A stretch of DNA of 64,000 bases from Bradyrhizobium sp. cir1 (GCF_014198245.1 NZ_JACIHE010000005.1:248001-312000), one strand, 5' to 3'. Shown: positions 7,659-20,140, counted from the stretch's first letter. Notes: generated from the sequence alone by a model not told the origin. Program-made: numbers and translations.

Positions 7659-7878
7659 GTCGGAACTCCGTTGGGAAGAGGACCATTCGATCAGTAGCGA
7701 AAGTCGGGCCGTGATGGTTCGATGATGATCGAAGCGCGGATGCGCCGCAGCGGGCTGCACAAGCCGGTACTCGCGCTTGCGCCGCGGGTTGAAGAGAAGA
7801 CGAGGCCTCCGTGAGGATGAGGGATACGAGCCTTGGTCGAATTGATTTCCTGCGCGAATTTCGCTACCGCCTTTTCCC

Positions 7879-9117
7879 GTGGATACGCTCAGGGTCAGAG
7901 ACGCCAAAGACGTCGAAGAGGTGGTGCGCGCGGCGATTGCCAACGAGCAGCCGCTCGAGATCATCGGCCATGGCTCCAAGCGCAGCATCGGCCACGCCAT
8001 GGCGACCAACGCCGTGCTCGACATCTCTGCGCTGAATGCCGTCACCTCCTACGAGCCCAACGAGCTGATCGTGACGCTCCAGGCCGGGGCGCCGCTTGCC
8101 GACGTGCTGTCGCTGATCGATGCCAAGAACCAGCAATTCGCCTTCGAGCCGATGAACACCGCGCCGCTGCTCGGTACGCCGGTATCAGGCACCATCGGCG
8201 GCATGATCGCGGCCGGGCTTGCCGGGCCGCGGCGCATCCGGGCGGGCGGGGCGCGCGATCACCTGCTCGGCGCGCATGCCGTGTCCGGTTTCGGCGACAG
8301 CTTCAAGACCGGCGGCAAGGTGGTGAAGAACGTCACCGGCTACGACCTCTGCAAGCTGCTCGCGGGGTCCTGGGGCACGCTGTCGGTGATGACCGAGGTC
8401 ACGCTGAAGGTGATGCCGAAGCCGGAGGCCGAGCGGACGCTGCTGCTGCGCGGGTTGGATGATGCCGCCGCCAACAAGGCGATGACCGCGGCGCTCGGCT
8501 CGCCCTTTGACGTCTCGGGTGCCGCGCATCTGCCGAAATCCGCGTTCCGGACCAGGGCCGACGGGCTTGGCGACATTGCAGGCGAGGGGGAGGCGCTGAC
8601 CGCACTGCGGCTCGAGGGCATCACCGCCTCCGCCGCCCACCGCGCCGGCTCGCTGCGTGAATTGCTGGCGCCGTTCGGAACCGCAATCCTGATCGAGGAC
8701 GCAGCGTCGTCCGCGCTGTGGGCGACGCTGCGCGACGTGCTGCCGTTCGCGGCCGGCGGTGCGCTGGGGGCCTGGCCGATCTGGCGGATCGTCTGCCCGC
8801 CGGCATCGGGTGCGGCGCTCGGGACGCAATTGGCGCGCGAGACCGGCGGCGACGTGATCTATGATTGGGGCGGCGGATTGATCTGGGCCGCATTGCCGCC
8901 GAAGGGCGACGCGCATGCCCCGGTCGTGCGTGCGTGCGCGAATGCGGTTGGGGGTCATGCCACGCTGATCCGGGCGACCGAGGATGTCAGGCGCGATGTC
9001 GATGTGTTCCATCCGCAGGCACCCGGCATCGCCGCCCTGAGCGAGCGGGTGCGCGCCAGTTTCGATCCGAAGACCATTCTCAACCGGGGACGCCTGAGCC
9101 GGGGCGCTGCGGCATGA
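7879..9117 (+). CDS. glcE: Glycolate oxidase, FAD-binding subunit GlcE
   Basis: A 412-residue GlcE homologue, shorter in the FAD domain than GlcD: IIGHGSKRSIG, QFAFEPMNTAPLLGTPVSGT, IGGMIAAGLAGPRRIRAGGA and KTGGKVVKNVTGYDLCKLLAG are the diagnostic segments. The start is GTG at 7879, since no upstream in-frame start exists; the RBS is weak. The gene ends ATGA-overlapped with glcF, so the two are translationally coupled. It forms the GlcDEF membrane-associated glycolate oxidase. Confidence 0.9.
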   Translation: MDTLRVRDAKDVEEVVRAAIANEQPLEIIGHGSKRSIGHAMATNAVLDISALNAVTSYEPNELIVTLQAGAPLADVLSLIDAKNQQFAFEPMNTAPLLGTPVSGTIGGMIAAGLAGPRRIRAGGARDHLLGAHAVSGFGDSFKTGGKVVKNVTGYDLCKLLAGSWGTLSVMTEVTLKVMPKPEAERTLLLRGLDDAAANKAMTAALGSPFDVSGAAHLPKSAFRTRADGLGDIAGEGEALTALRLEGITASAAHRAGSLRELLAPFGTAILIEDAASSALWATLRDVLPFAAGGALGAWPIWRIVCPPASGAALGTQLARETGGDVIYDWGGGLIWAALPPKGDAHAPVVRACANAVGGHATLIRATEDVRRDVDVFHPQAPGIAALSERVRASFDPKTILNRGRLSRGAAA

Positions 9118-10439
9118 AGACCGAATTCTCGCTGGCGCAGCTCGCCGATCCCGATCTCGCGGAAGCCGACAAGATCCTGCGCGCCTGCGTCCATTGCGGC
9201 TTCTGCACTGCAACCTGTCCGACCTATGTGCTGCTCGGCGACGAGCTCGATAGCCCCCGCGGCCGCATCTATCTGATCAAGGAGATGCTGGAGAAAGACC
9301 AGACCCCGACGGCCGAGGTGGTCAAGCATATCGACCGCTGCCTGTCGTGCCTGGCCTGCATGACGACTTGCCCCTCGGGGGTGAATTACATGCACCTCGT
9401 CGACCAGGCCCGGGTCAGGATCGAGCAGCGCTATCAGCGTCCGCTGGCCGAGCGGCTGCTGCGCCAGGTTCTGGCCTTCGTTCTGCCGGACCCGCAGCGC
9501 TTTCGCTGGAGCATGGTGCTGGCGCGGCTGGCCCGTCCGCTCGCCGTGTTCCTGCCGACGCCGCGGCCCTCGGCCACGCCCGGCCTGATCCAGCGCATCA
9601 AGGCGATGCTGGCGCTGGCCCCACATCGGCTGCCGTCACCGGGCCCCCTCCCGGGCAGCGTGTTCGCAGCCCTCGGCAAGAAGCGCGGCCGGGTCGCGCT
9701 GCTCCAGGGCTGTGCCCAGCAGGTACTGGCGCCGCGCATCAACCAGGCCGCCATCAGCCTGCTCACCCGTCACGGCATCGAGGTCGTCCTGGTCAGAGAC
9801 GAGCAGTGCTGCGGAGCGCTGACCCATCACCTCGGCAACGACCACGATGCATTGGCGCGGGCGCGTGCCAACGTTGCGGCGTGGACCGCGGAGGCGGCCG
9901 GCGAGGGGCTCGACGCCATCCTGGTGACGACCTCCGGCTGCGGCACGGTCATCAAGGACTATGGCTATCTGCTGCGCGAGGACGCTGCGATTGCCGCCGA
10001 TGCGGCGAAGGTGTCCGCGCTCGCCAAGGACATCACCGAATACGTCGCCGGCCTCAGCCTCGCGACGACTGCGCGAGGCGACAACAACATCGTCGTCGCC
10101 TATCACTCCGCATGTTCGTTGCAGCACGGACAGAAAATCACGGGGCTTCCGAAAGAATTGCTTTCCAAGAATGGATTCGTGGTGAAAGATGTACCCGAGA
10201 GCCATTTGTGTTGCGGTTCGGCGGGGACCTACAACATTCTCCAGCCCGAGCTTGCGGGCCGGTTGCGCGATCGCAAGGTCGCCAACATCGCGAGCGTCAA
10301 GCCGGACATGATTGCCGCGGGCAATATCGGCTGCATGGTGCAGATTGCCAGTGGCACGTCAGTTCCGGTCGTACACACGATTGAGCTTCTCGATTGGGCT
10401 ACGGGCGGGTCGCGGCCGGCACTGAACGCGCAAGTTTGA
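9114..10439 (+). CDS. glcF: Glycolate oxidase, iron-sulfur subunit GlcF
   Basis: ATG at 9114 overlaps the glcE stop by 4 bp; the 441-residue product has two 4Fe-4S motifs, ACVHCGFCTATCP (residues 23-35) and RCLSCLACMTTCP, followed by two CCG-type cysteine-rich domains (EQCCGALTHH and SHLCCGSAGTYN). This is the canonical GlcF architecture, taking electrons from the flavin subunits to the quinone pool. Length and gene order are as expected. Confidence 0.93.
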   Translation: MKTEFSLAQLADPDLAEADKILRACVHCGFCTATCPTYVLLGDELDSPRGRIYLIKEMLEKDQTPTAEVVKHIDRCLSCLACMTTCPSGVNYMHLVDQARVRIEQRYQRPLAERLLRQVLAFVLPDPQRFRWSMVLARLARPLAVFLPTPRPSATPGLIQRIKAMLALAPHRLPSPGPLPGSVFAALGKKRGRVALLQGCAQQVLAPRINQAAISLLTRHGIEVVLVRDEQCCGALTHHLGNDHDALARARANVAAWTAEAAGEGLDAILVTTSGCGTVIKDYGYLLREDAAIAADAAKVSALAKDITEYVAGLSLATTARGDNNIVVAYHSACSLQHGQKITGLPKELLSKNGFVVKDVPESHLCCGSAGTYNILQPELAGRLRDRKVANIASVKPDMIAAGNIGCMVQIASGTSVPVVHTIELLDWATGGSRPALNAQV

Positions 10440-10523
10440 GCTTTCAGAGCCTGAACTTTCCTCCCGAGGTGACGACTGAAGGCGCCCGATCGACCATTGT
10501 TCGGCGGCAACAGGAGGACCACG

Positions 10524-10904
10524 ATGGCGAAAGCGAAGAAGAAGAAAAGCAAGAAGGCCAAAAAGGCCAAGAAGGCTGTAGCGGCGAAGAAGACCGCGAA
10601 GAAGGCGACGAAGAAGAAGGCAGCCAAGAAGTCCGCGAAGAAATCTGCCAAGAAATCTGCGAAGAAGGCCGCCCCGAAGAAGGCTGCCAAGAAGGCAGCA
10701 AAGAAGGTGGCGGCCAAGAAGGCTGCACCGAAGAAGGCCGCCAAGAAGACTGCAAAGAAAGCGGCACCGAAGAAGGCGAAGGCAGCTCCCGCGCCGAAGC
10801 CGTCAGCGCCGGCGGCAGCCCCGGCTCCCGAGCCTGTCGCCGAGACAAGCTGGGCGATGCCTTCGTCTTCTGCGGAACCGACGCCGGCCGAGGGGCAGGG
10901 CTAG
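10524..10904 (+). CDS. Histone H1-like Lys/Ala-rich DNA-binding protein
   Basis: Preceded by AGGAGG at 10512, the ATG at 10524 opens a 126-residue protein built almost wholly of Lys and Ala (MAKAKKKKSKKAKKAKKAVA, then KKTAKK and KKAAPKK-type units) up to about residue 90. A Pro/Ala-rich tail (APAPKPSAPAAAPAPEP) and an acidic end follow. It resembles the C-terminal half of eukaryotic H1 and bacterial AlgP/Hc-type proteins and would bind DNA or RNA by charge. It could share a transcript with glcF (85 bp gap) but has its own RBS. Confidence 0.8.
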   Translation: MAKAKKKKSKKAKKAKKAVAAKKTAKKATKKKAAKKSAKKSAKKSAKKAAPKKAAKKAAKKVAAKKAAPKKAAKKTAKKAAPKKAKAAPAPKPSAPAAAPAPEPVAETSWAMPSSSAEPTPAEGQG

Positions 10905-10945
10905 GCCTAAGGCCTTTCTCGATCCCTTGGAATATCCGCAAGCAG

Positions 10946-10977
10946 AAAGGCCGTGGCGGTGACGCTGCGGCCTTTTT
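10946..10977 (+). terminator. Rho-independent terminator of the histone-like gene
   Basis: AAAGGCCG (10946-10953) pairs perfectly with CGGCCTTT (10968-10975), with an inner GCG/CGC pairing, followed by TTTTT. Confidence 0.8.
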
Positions 10978-11310
10978 GCATCGCCGCATGGGAGGCGGAT
11001 GCTGCCGCTTCTTTGAGGTCGGTTGATTCGTGGCGCCGGCACCACGAGGCCGAAGGGTATCCGTACTTGCACGGCCCCCTTGTGCACTATGGAGTGCAAA
11101 TAATGTGATCGAGAAGCCACACAGGCCGACAACCTTTCGTGGAAACGTTAAAACGCCTAAAAAGTCGGCAGATGCCCGCGCTTTTTGCTTCACCGTTCGC
11201 ATCCCTCGCTCCAGATTGTCGCAGTAACGCAATTTTGCAAATAGGTCGCACGACCCCGGGGGGCTTCCGGGATCCGACTGGTAAGTAAGAACGGGTAGAT
11301 GGGGATCGAA
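10978..11310. other. Long leader/intergenic region before the porin gene
   Basis: About 330 bases. It presumably carries the porin promoter and a long 5' UTR; the last 100 bases are AT-richer. I see no gene, repeat or recognisable riboswitch. Confidence 0.45.
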
Positions 11311-12324
11311 ATGAAAAAAGTGGCTTTGTTGGCAACGGCGCTGGCAATGGTGACGTCGGGTTCGGCTTTCGCGGCGGACATGGCGGTGAAGGCTAAGAAG
11401 GCCCCGCCGGTGGTTGCTTTCGATCCCTGGGATATCGCCTTCGGCGGCGCGATCATGAGCGACTACATCTTCCGCGGTATCACCCAGTCGAACCACAAAC
11501 CATCGGTCGCGGCCTATTTCGAGCCGCGCTACAACGTCACCAAGGACCTCCAGCTCTATGTCGGCGTGGCCGGTGAGAGCATTTCCTTCCCGAACCGCGC
11601 TGCGGCCGAGATCGACGTCTACGGCGGTATCCGCCCGACCTTCGGTGCGTTCGCCTTCGACATCGGCGTGTGGGGCTACCTGTATCCGGGCGGAACCTGC
11701 TACTTCGGCGGCACCGGCATCGACAACGCCGGCGTCTTCCAGGGCGCCGATTGCGCCGAGAAGGCCCTGCTCAACACCAACGTGATCAAGAAGGACCTGA
11801 GCTTCTTCGAAGTCTACGGCAAGTTCACCTACACCGTGAACGACAACTGGTCGTTCGGCCTGAACGAATACTACACCCCGAGCTATCTGAACTCGGGCGC
11901 CTGGGGCAACTACACCTCGATCGTCGGCAAGTATACCGCGCCCAGCACGGTGTTCGGCTCGAGCGGCGTCGGCATGTATGTGTCGGGTGAGTTCGGCCGT
12001 CAGTGGCTCGGCACCTCCGACAGCTTCTACGGCGTGCCGGCTTTCCCGAACGGCATCAAATATGCCGATTACAACACCTGGAACATCGGCATCGGGTTCA
12101 CCTACAAGGTCATGACGCTGGATCTGCGCTACTCCGATACGGACCTGTCGAAGGGTGACTGTAACGCCTTCACCAGCGATTTCTCGGCACGCGGCAACAT
12201 CACGGCGTCGAGCGGCACCTTCGTGACCCCGATCAATCCGACGGGTGTCGGCTCCAACTGGTGCGGCGCGGCCGGCATCGCCAAGCTGTCGTTCGACCTG
12301 ACGGCGATGACCAACCTGAAGTAA
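11311..12324 (+). CDS. TorF-family putative outer-membrane porin
   Basis: A 337-residue outer-membrane protein. Start 11311 is favoured because GGGGA lies 5 bases upstream and the signal peptide MKKVALLATALAMVTSGSAFA then begins at once; an in-frame ATG at 11299 adds four residues. The mature part opens with a short Lys-rich stretch and then FDPWDIAFGGAIMSDYIFRG, which is the hallmark of the TorF/Gcw_chp beta-barrel family, with alternating aromatic beta strands to the end. It has its own strong terminator. The family is linked to uptake of small anions or siderophores, but the substrate is unknown. Confidence 0.87.
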   Translation: MKKVALLATALAMVTSGSAFAADMAVKAKKAPPVVAFDPWDIAFGGAIMSDYIFRGITQSNHKPSVAAYFEPRYNVTKDLQLYVGVAGESISFPNRAAAEIDVYGGIRPTFGAFAFDIGVWGYLYPGGTCYFGGTGIDNAGVFQGADCAEKALLNTNVIKKDLSFFEVYGKFTYTVNDNWSFGLNEYYTPSYLNSGAWGNYTSIVGKYTAPSTVFGSSGVGMYVSGEFGRQWLGTSDSFYGVPAFPNGIKYADYNTWNIGIGFTYKVMTLDLRYSDTDLSKGDCNAFTSDFSARGNITASSGTFVTPINPTGVGSNWCGAAGIAKLSFDLTAMTNLK

Positions 12325-12347
12325 GTTTCTTCCGAGACTACTTACGA

Positions 12348-12375
12348 GGGCGGCAGAGCGATCTGCCGCCCTTTT
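12348..12375 (+). terminator. Rho-independent terminator of the porin gene
   Basis: Perfect 10-bp stem GGGCGGCAGA (12348-12357) / TCTGCCGCCC (12362-12371), loop GCGA, then TTTT. Confidence 0.9.
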
Positions 12376-12417
12376 GCTTTGGGGTGTGTCGTACCGTCTG
12401 TGAGAGAGCTCGGCCTG

Positions 12418-12530
12418 CATGGTTCGAGACGCGCCGGAAGGCGGCGCTCCTCACCATGAGGGTCTAATACCTGGCCACCAGACGCGACCTCATCCTGAGG
12501 GCCCGCCCAAGGCGGGCGTCTCGTAGGATG
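12418..12530. repeat. Palindromic intergenic repeat (CATGGTTCGAGACG / CCTCATCCTGAGG type)
   Basis: Two adjoining imperfect palindromes: 12418-12462 (CATGGTTCGAGACGCG ... CTCCTCACCATGAGG) and 12488-12530 (CCTCATCCTGAGG, GCCCGCC/GGCGGGC, CGTAGGATG). A related unit lies at 47044-47173. It fills the gap between the convergent porin and ABC transporter genes. Confidence 0.65.
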
Positions 12531-12572
12531 TGCCGCAACATAGGGCTCAGGCTCCTGGCGGCCGCTGCCGCC

Positions 12573-14336
12573 TCAGCGCGCCGCGGTCGGCTCCTTCTCG
12601 GCCGGCGCGCCGGCGCTGCCGAGGACGTGGATCTCGCCGTCCTGCATCATCGCCACCTTGCGGGTGTGGAAGGCGTCGAGCGTTGAGCGGTGGCCGATCG
12701 AGACGATGGTGGCCTGCGGCAGTTTCTCTGCCAGCAGCCGGTACAGCCGTGCCTCGGACGGCTCGTCCAGCGACGCCGTGGCCTCGTCCAGGAAGAGATA
12801 GTCGGGTGCATGCAGCAGGGCGCGGGCGAGCCCAAGGCGCTGCTGCTCGCCGAGCGACAGCATCCGGTTCCAGTGACCGTCCTCGTCGAGGCGTCGGGCG
12901 AGGTTGGGCAGCCCGACCGCAATCAGCGTGTCCCTCACACGTGCAGCCTCGAACGTATCAGGCTTTGCCGGGTAGACCACGGCGTCGCGCAGCATGCCGA
13001 CGGGGAAATAGGGGCGCTGCGGCAGCATCATCAGCCGGGCCTTTTCGGGGACGAGGATGGCACCGGTGCCGAACGGCCAGATGCCCGCGATGGCCCGGAA
13101 CAGCGTCGACTTGCCGGAGCCGGACGGTCCGGTCACCAGCACGCGTTCCGAAGGCTGGATGACAAAGGCATCGGCGGCGACCAGCGGCGTGCCGTTGGGC
13201 AGGTTCACGCACAGCTGCTCGAGGCAGATGATGCGGCTGCCGCCCGCGGCCTCGAGGGCGATCGCAGGCTCATGCGCCGGCAGGTTTGCGGCGGAAGCGA
13301 CCGACATCTCGAAGCCGTCGAGGCGGGCGACGATCGAGCGCCATTCCGCCAGCGACCGGTAAGCCGTGACGAAGAACGACAACGCACCCTGTACGCTGGA
13401 GAAGGCGGATGCGGTCTGCATCATGTCGCCGAGCTGGATCTTCTTGGCGAAGAACGCGGGTGCCACCAGCACATAGGGAAAGATCACGGCGGCCTGCTGA
13501 TAGCTCGCCGTGAACATCGTGAGGCGCTTGGTCCGGCTCATGATGGCGTACCAGTTGCCGATCACGAAGCCGAAGCGATCCAGCAGCCGGCCGCGTTCGG
13601 CGCCTTCGCCCTTGAGCAACGCGATCTGCTCGGAGTTCTCGCGGACACGGACGAGGTTGAAGCGGAAGTCGGCCTCATAGCGCTGCTGCTCGAAATTGAG
13701 GTTGACCAGCGGGCTGCCGATCCAGTGCGTCAGCGCGGTGCCAAAGATCGCGTAGATCAGCGCGCCCCAGCACAGATAGCCGGGGATCATGAGGTCGGTG
13801 CCGAACAGGTGCAGCGGTGCGGCGTTGGAGAGGCCCCAGAGGATGATCACGAAGGAGAACAGCGTCACGATCGAGGAGAGCAGGCCCAGCCCGATCGTCA
13901 AGGTCTGCTCGACGAAGTTCTTGACGTCTTCGGTGATGCGCTGGTCCGGGTTGTCGGCCGCATCGCCCTTGAGCTGCATACGGTAATGCGTGGCGCTCTC
14001 GAGCCATTCGCCGAGATAGTGCCGGGTCAGCCATTGCCGCCAGCGGATCTGGAGCCATTGGTTCAGGTACAGCTTGTAGACTGCCAGCGCGATATAGGTG
14101 GAGGCGAGGGCGACGAAGATCCAGATCTGCGTGACGAAGGCGTCCCAGTCGCTCGCCTGCAGTGCGCTGTAGAACCTGTTCTGCCATTGGTTCACCAGTA
14201 CATCGATCGCCACCAGCGCCAACTCCATGGCAATGACGGCGCCGAGCAGGCCGCGGCCGGCCCATTTGTCCTCGGATCGGAAATAGGGACCGGCGATTCG
14301 CCAGACGATCGCGAGCGTGGCGCTGATGTTCTTCAC
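12573..14336 (-). CDS. ABC transporter, fused permease/ATPase of the YddA/BacA-like type
   Basis: A 587-residue half-transporter (COG4178 style). About six membrane segments lie in residues 10-330 (e.g. GLLGAVIAMELALVAIDVLV, GLGLLSSIVTLFSFVIILWG) with the SbmA/BacA-like block NQWLQIRWRQWLTRHYLGEW. The ATPase has Walker A GPSGSGKST, Q-loop LPQRPYFP, signature LSLGEQQRLGLARALL and Walker B YLFLDEATASLDE. The start is taken as GTG 14336 with GAGGAG upstream; another GTG at 14366 is in frame. Relatives move peptides, vitamin B12 or very-long-chain fatty acyl groups; the substrate here is unknown. Confidence 0.88.
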   Translation of the reverse strand: MKNISATLAIVWRIAGPYFRSEDKWAGRGLLGAVIAMELALVAIDVLVNQWQNRFYSALQASDWDAFVTQIWIFVALASTYIALAVYKLYLNQWLQIRWRQWLTRHYLGEWLESATHYRMQLKGDAADNPDQRITEDVKNFVEQTLTIGLGLLSSIVTLFSFVIILWGLSNAAPLHLFGTDLMIPGYLCWGALIYAIFGTALTHWIGSPLVNLNFEQQRYEADFRFNLVRVRENSEQIALLKGEGAERGRLLDRFGFVIGNWYAIMSRTKRLTMFTASYQQAAVIFPYVLVAPAFFAKKIQLGDMMQTASAFSSVQGALSFFVTAYRSLAEWRSIVARLDGFEMSVASAANLPAHEPAIALEAAGGSRIICLEQLCVNLPNGTPLVAADAFVIQPSERVLVTGPSGSGKSTLFRAIAGIWPFGTGAILVPEKARLMMLPQRPYFPVGMLRDAVVYPAKPDTFEAARVRDTLIAVGLPNLARRLDEDGHWNRMLSLGEQQRLGLARALLHAPDYLFLDEATASLDEPSEARLYRLLAEKLPQATIVSIGHRSTLDAFHTRKVAMMQDGEIHVLGSAGAPAEKEPTAAR

Positions 14337-14650
14337 AGAGCAGGATCTCCTCGAGGGGATGTGCACAAATGCCCTGAGCCAAAGACTTGAGGCAACGGCG
14401 AAAACGGGCGCGCTTAGACTAAAGTCGCAAGCTGTGCAATTTGCGTTGGCTTGTCGCAGCTTGCAACCCTAGCATGGGTGCGACGGCGCGGGGCGGGGTG
14501 CTCTGGGAATTCGCGAGCTTGTGAGCGGAGGGGAACCGCCGCATTCGCGAGGAATTCGCATCCAGCTCGGGGGTTATCGCTTCCAGCGAAAAGCAGGACC
14601 GGCTCTCCACGCGGGCCGTCTGCCGCAAACATGCGTGGGGGAGGAAGACC
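14337..14650. other. Divergent intergenic region between ABC transporter and lactate permease
   Basis: About 310 bases that must hold both promoters. GGGGGAGG directly before 14651 is the permease RBS. No repeat or regulator site stands out. Confidence 0.45.
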
Positions 14651-16315
<1,665 letters not shown>

Positions 16316-16340
16316 CAGGCCACGCCCGGTTTCGACCAAA

Positions 16341-16374
16341 TCCCCGCGGGGCTTCGCCCCCCGCGGGGATTTTT
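16341..16374 (+). terminator. Rho-independent terminator of the lactate permease gene
   Basis: TCCCCGCGGGG (16341-16351) pairs with CCCCGCGGGGA (16359-16369) around CTTCGCC, followed by TTTTT. Confidence 0.9.
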
Positions 16375-16454
16375 ACATTGCACGCAGGCGAACCTTCTCA
16401 ATGACGCCACCGTCTTATAGAAGGTGCGGCAAATCAGGTCGGTCGAGAGGTGTC

Positions 16455-16853
16455 ATGGTTTCGCTCAAGCAGATGGTGTGCGCGGCGGTTGCAATGCTGG
16501 CGATGTCCACGCTCGCGCGCGCCGAGGACGGTTTTCCGTTCGGCACCGAGATGACGCTGGAGGCGTTGCCGCAAGCAGGCTCGAAGCGGATTCCGAACAT
16601 CGAGATCGGCGACAATGGCGAGGTCGTGCTCGAGCTCTGGTGCAAGGGCGGCAAGGGCCAGTTCTCGGTCGCCGGCAACACCGTGATCTTCGTCCCCGGC
16701 CAGATCCAGGATCGCTCCTGTCCGCAGGCTAAGGCCCAAGCCGACGATGAGCTGGTCGCAGCGCTCGGCAGCGTCGAGACCTGGAAACGCCAGGGCGATG
16801 TGCTGATGCTGATCGGCCCCAAGCCGCTGCGCTTTCGCGTGAACGGGAATTAG
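16455..16853 (+). CDS. Secreted protein with a META/HslJ-like core
   Basis: ATG 16455 is preferred over the upstream start at 16401 because MVSLKQMVCAAVAMLAMSTL with a RAEDG cleavage region is a signal peptide. The 132-residue product then shows two Cys (ELWCKGG and QDRSCPQ) bracketing QFSVAGNTVIFVPGQI and ends with a VLMLIGPKPLRFRVN strand, similar to META-domain proteins related to HslJ. Periplasmic; function unknown. Confidence 0.65.
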   Translation: MVSLKQMVCAAVAMLAMSTLARAEDGFPFGTEMTLEALPQAGSKRIPNIEIGDNGEVVLELWCKGGKGQFSVAGNTVIFVPGQIQDRSCPQAKAQADDELVAALGSVETWKRQGDVLMLIGPKPLRFRVNGN

Positions 16854-16859
16854 GTTTCT

Positions 16860-16962
16860 GTCATGCCCCGCGAAGGCGGGGCATCCAGTACGCCGCGGCC
16901 TATCGATTCTATCACTGCTGTCTCGGAGTACTGGATCGCCCGGTCAAGCCGGGCGATGACAG
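16860..16962. repeat. BIME-like palindromic repeat, family A, copy 1
   Basis: Begins GTCATGCCCCGCGAAGGCGG and ends CCGGTCAAGCCGGGCGATGA(C); outer hairpins GCCCCGC/GCGGGGC and CGCCCGG/CCGGGCG flank a central CCAGTACGCCG...GTACTGGA inverted pair. Other copies: 21284-21405, 47353-47454, 57645-57747. It sits between two convergent gene ends. Confidence 0.85.
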
Positions 16963-16978
16963 CGGTGGGTGCCTGCGC

Positions 16979-18190
16979 CTACTTCCACACCGACTTGTCG
17001 GCGTCCCAGCGCTGGCCCTTCAGCTCCTTGGCGAGCGCCTCGACCGAGCCGTTGTCGTCGGGCAGATCGCCTTCCTCGTCGGCCGAAGCGTCGTCCGAGA
17101 GGTTGAGCTTGGCGCCGCTGCTCTCATCAGCGGTCGTGGTCGCGGGGCTGCCGATCCACAGCATCAGCTTGTCGGTGGTGCCGGGCTTGTCGGGCGAGAC
17201 GAGCCCCGCGACCTCGATCGTATCGGTGAGCTCGAGCGCCGGGTGATCCTGGTTCGGCCGCTTGAACACCAGCTTGAGCTTGCCGGTCGCCGGGTTGAAG
17301 TTTTGCGACACCGGCTTTGCCGCGAGCGTCCTGCTCAGCACGCCCGCAACGGCGGCCACGAGCTTGTCGCGGTTGATCTTGTCGCCGTCGCGCCAGTCGG
17401 CGGCGGGGAAACGGATGGTGCGGTCCATCTCGGTCATGCCCGCGGTCCAGCCTGCCGCGGTGACGCCCGGCATGGTCTTGAATTTTGCCAGCAGCGCGGC
17501 TGCGCGTTCCGGGTCGACCGACATGTTGATGGTCTGCTCGCCGGCGCGCAGCGCATCGCAGCCGACATTGAGGCTCGCCAGCGTCACCTCGACCGCCTGA
17601 CCCTTCAGGCTCTTCAGGAACTCGGTCGCTGCATCCAGCTTGACCTTCACTGCGATCGCCTCGGGCGAGACGTCGGTGAAATCCTTCGGCTGCGGCGTGA
17701 TGCCGTCGTCGGAGGTCTGGTTGTCCTGAAACTCTTTCTCGCTGAGATCGGAATTGTCGGGCGAGGTGACCTCGGTCACCACCTGGCCAATGCTGATCTG
17801 GCCGCGGAATTCGAACGTGTCGCCGGCCTGCTTGCGCAGCAGCTTGACGCTGACGGGCGCCTTCTCGCCGAGACTCTGCGTCGTTCCGGTCAGCGTCTGG
17901 CCGGCGACCTGGAGATTGACGACGAAGCGGTCCTTGCGCTCCGAATTCTTCGCGATGGGGTAACAGACGTCGAGTATGGCCGCCGTCACCGTCTTTCCCT
18001 GGCGCGTCTCTTTCAGGATCACGTCGGCATTGCCGTCCATCAGCCCGTCGATCGAGGTGAAATAGCGCGTCTCGGTTCCGCCCGGCGCCGTGGCCTTGGG
18101 CGACAGTTTCATCTGGGCGGAGGCGACTTCGGGCGCCACCGCGAGCAGAGCCGCCAGAAGGGCAGTCGAACAAACCAGGAGCGCGCGCAT
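16979..18190 (-). CDS. Secreted protein of unknown function (403 aa)
   Basis: From ATG 18190 the product begins with a signal peptide (MRALLVCSTALLAALLAVAP, cleavage near ASAQ) followed by a mostly beta-rich 380-residue region with little low complexity until an acidic C-terminal stretch (DDASADEEGDLPDDNGS) and the basic end WDADKSVWK. Two Cys (DVCYPIAK and NVGCDALR) could pair. An upstream TTG at 18265 would lie inside a dispersed repeat and is rejected. I do not recognise the family; it is probably periplasmic or surface exposed. Confidence 0.7.
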   Translation of the reverse strand: MRALLVCSTALLAALLAVAPEVASAQMKLSPKATAPGGTETRYFTSIDGLMDGNADVILKETRQGKTVTAAILDVCYPIAKNSERKDRFVVNLQVAGQTLTGTTQSLGEKAPVSVKLLRKQAGDTFEFRGQISIGQVVTEVTSPDNSDLSEKEFQDNQTSDDGITPQPKDFTDVSPEAIAVKVKLDAATEFLKSLKGQAVEVTLASLNVGCDALRAGEQTINMSVDPERAAALLAKFKTMPGVTAAGWTAGMTEMDRTIRFPAADWRDGDKINRDKLVAAVAGVLSRTLAAKPVSQNFNPATGKLKLVFKRPNQDHPALELTDTIEVAGLVSPDKPGTTDKLMLWIGSPATTTADESSGAKLNLSDDASADEEGDLPDDNGSVEALAKELKGQRWDADKSVWK

Positions 18191-18210
18191 CGACGAAATC
18201 CTCGGGCAAC

Positions 18211-18259
18211 GGGCATGATCCGGAAAAGTGTGAAACGGTTTTCCGAGAGGATCATGCCC
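18211..18259. repeat. GATCATGCC-type dispersed palindrome
   Basis: GGGCATGATCC (18211-18221) pairs perfectly with GGATCATGCCC (18249-18259) around GGAAAAGTGTGAAACGG and TTTTCCGA, which form an inner pairing. I recognise this unit as a frequent intergenic repeat in Bradyrhizobium and its relatives. It lies just upstream of the secreted-protein gene. Confidence 0.7.
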
Positions 18260-18333
18260 AAACAATCAGAATCGGCGCCACCGTAGTGGGTTTTGGCCGC
18301 CGGTTGAATCGGAAAGCTTGGGGCAGCGTCGGC

Positions 18334-18363
18334 AAAAAAGAAGGCCGCCCGGAGGCGGCCTTC
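18334..18363 (-). terminator. Rho-independent terminator of groESL
   Basis: On the minus strand GAAGGCCGCC / GGCGGCCTTC (18354-18363 against 18340-18349, loop 4) is followed by a T-rich run (complement of 18334-18339), 27 bases after the groEL stop. Confidence 0.85.
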
Positions 18364-18389
18364 GCAATACTGCAAGATGAGGACGGCCT

Positions 18390-20126
<1,737 letters not shown>

Positions 20127-20140
20127 TCAGGCGGATGGCC

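Noticed and set aside
10447..10523. Possible extension of the histone-like protein to the upstream start at 10497
   Set aside because: The strong AGGAGG at 10512-10517 sits inside that extension and serves the ATG at 10524.
10444..12420. 658-codon minus-strand open frame across the histone-like and porin genes
   Set aside because: Shadow of two genes and a terminator; no motif, no ribosome site, composition typical of an antisense frame.
12690..14390. 566-codon plus-strand open frame opposite the ABC transporter
   Set aside because: No recognisable motif, while the minus strand has Walker A, signature and Walker B.
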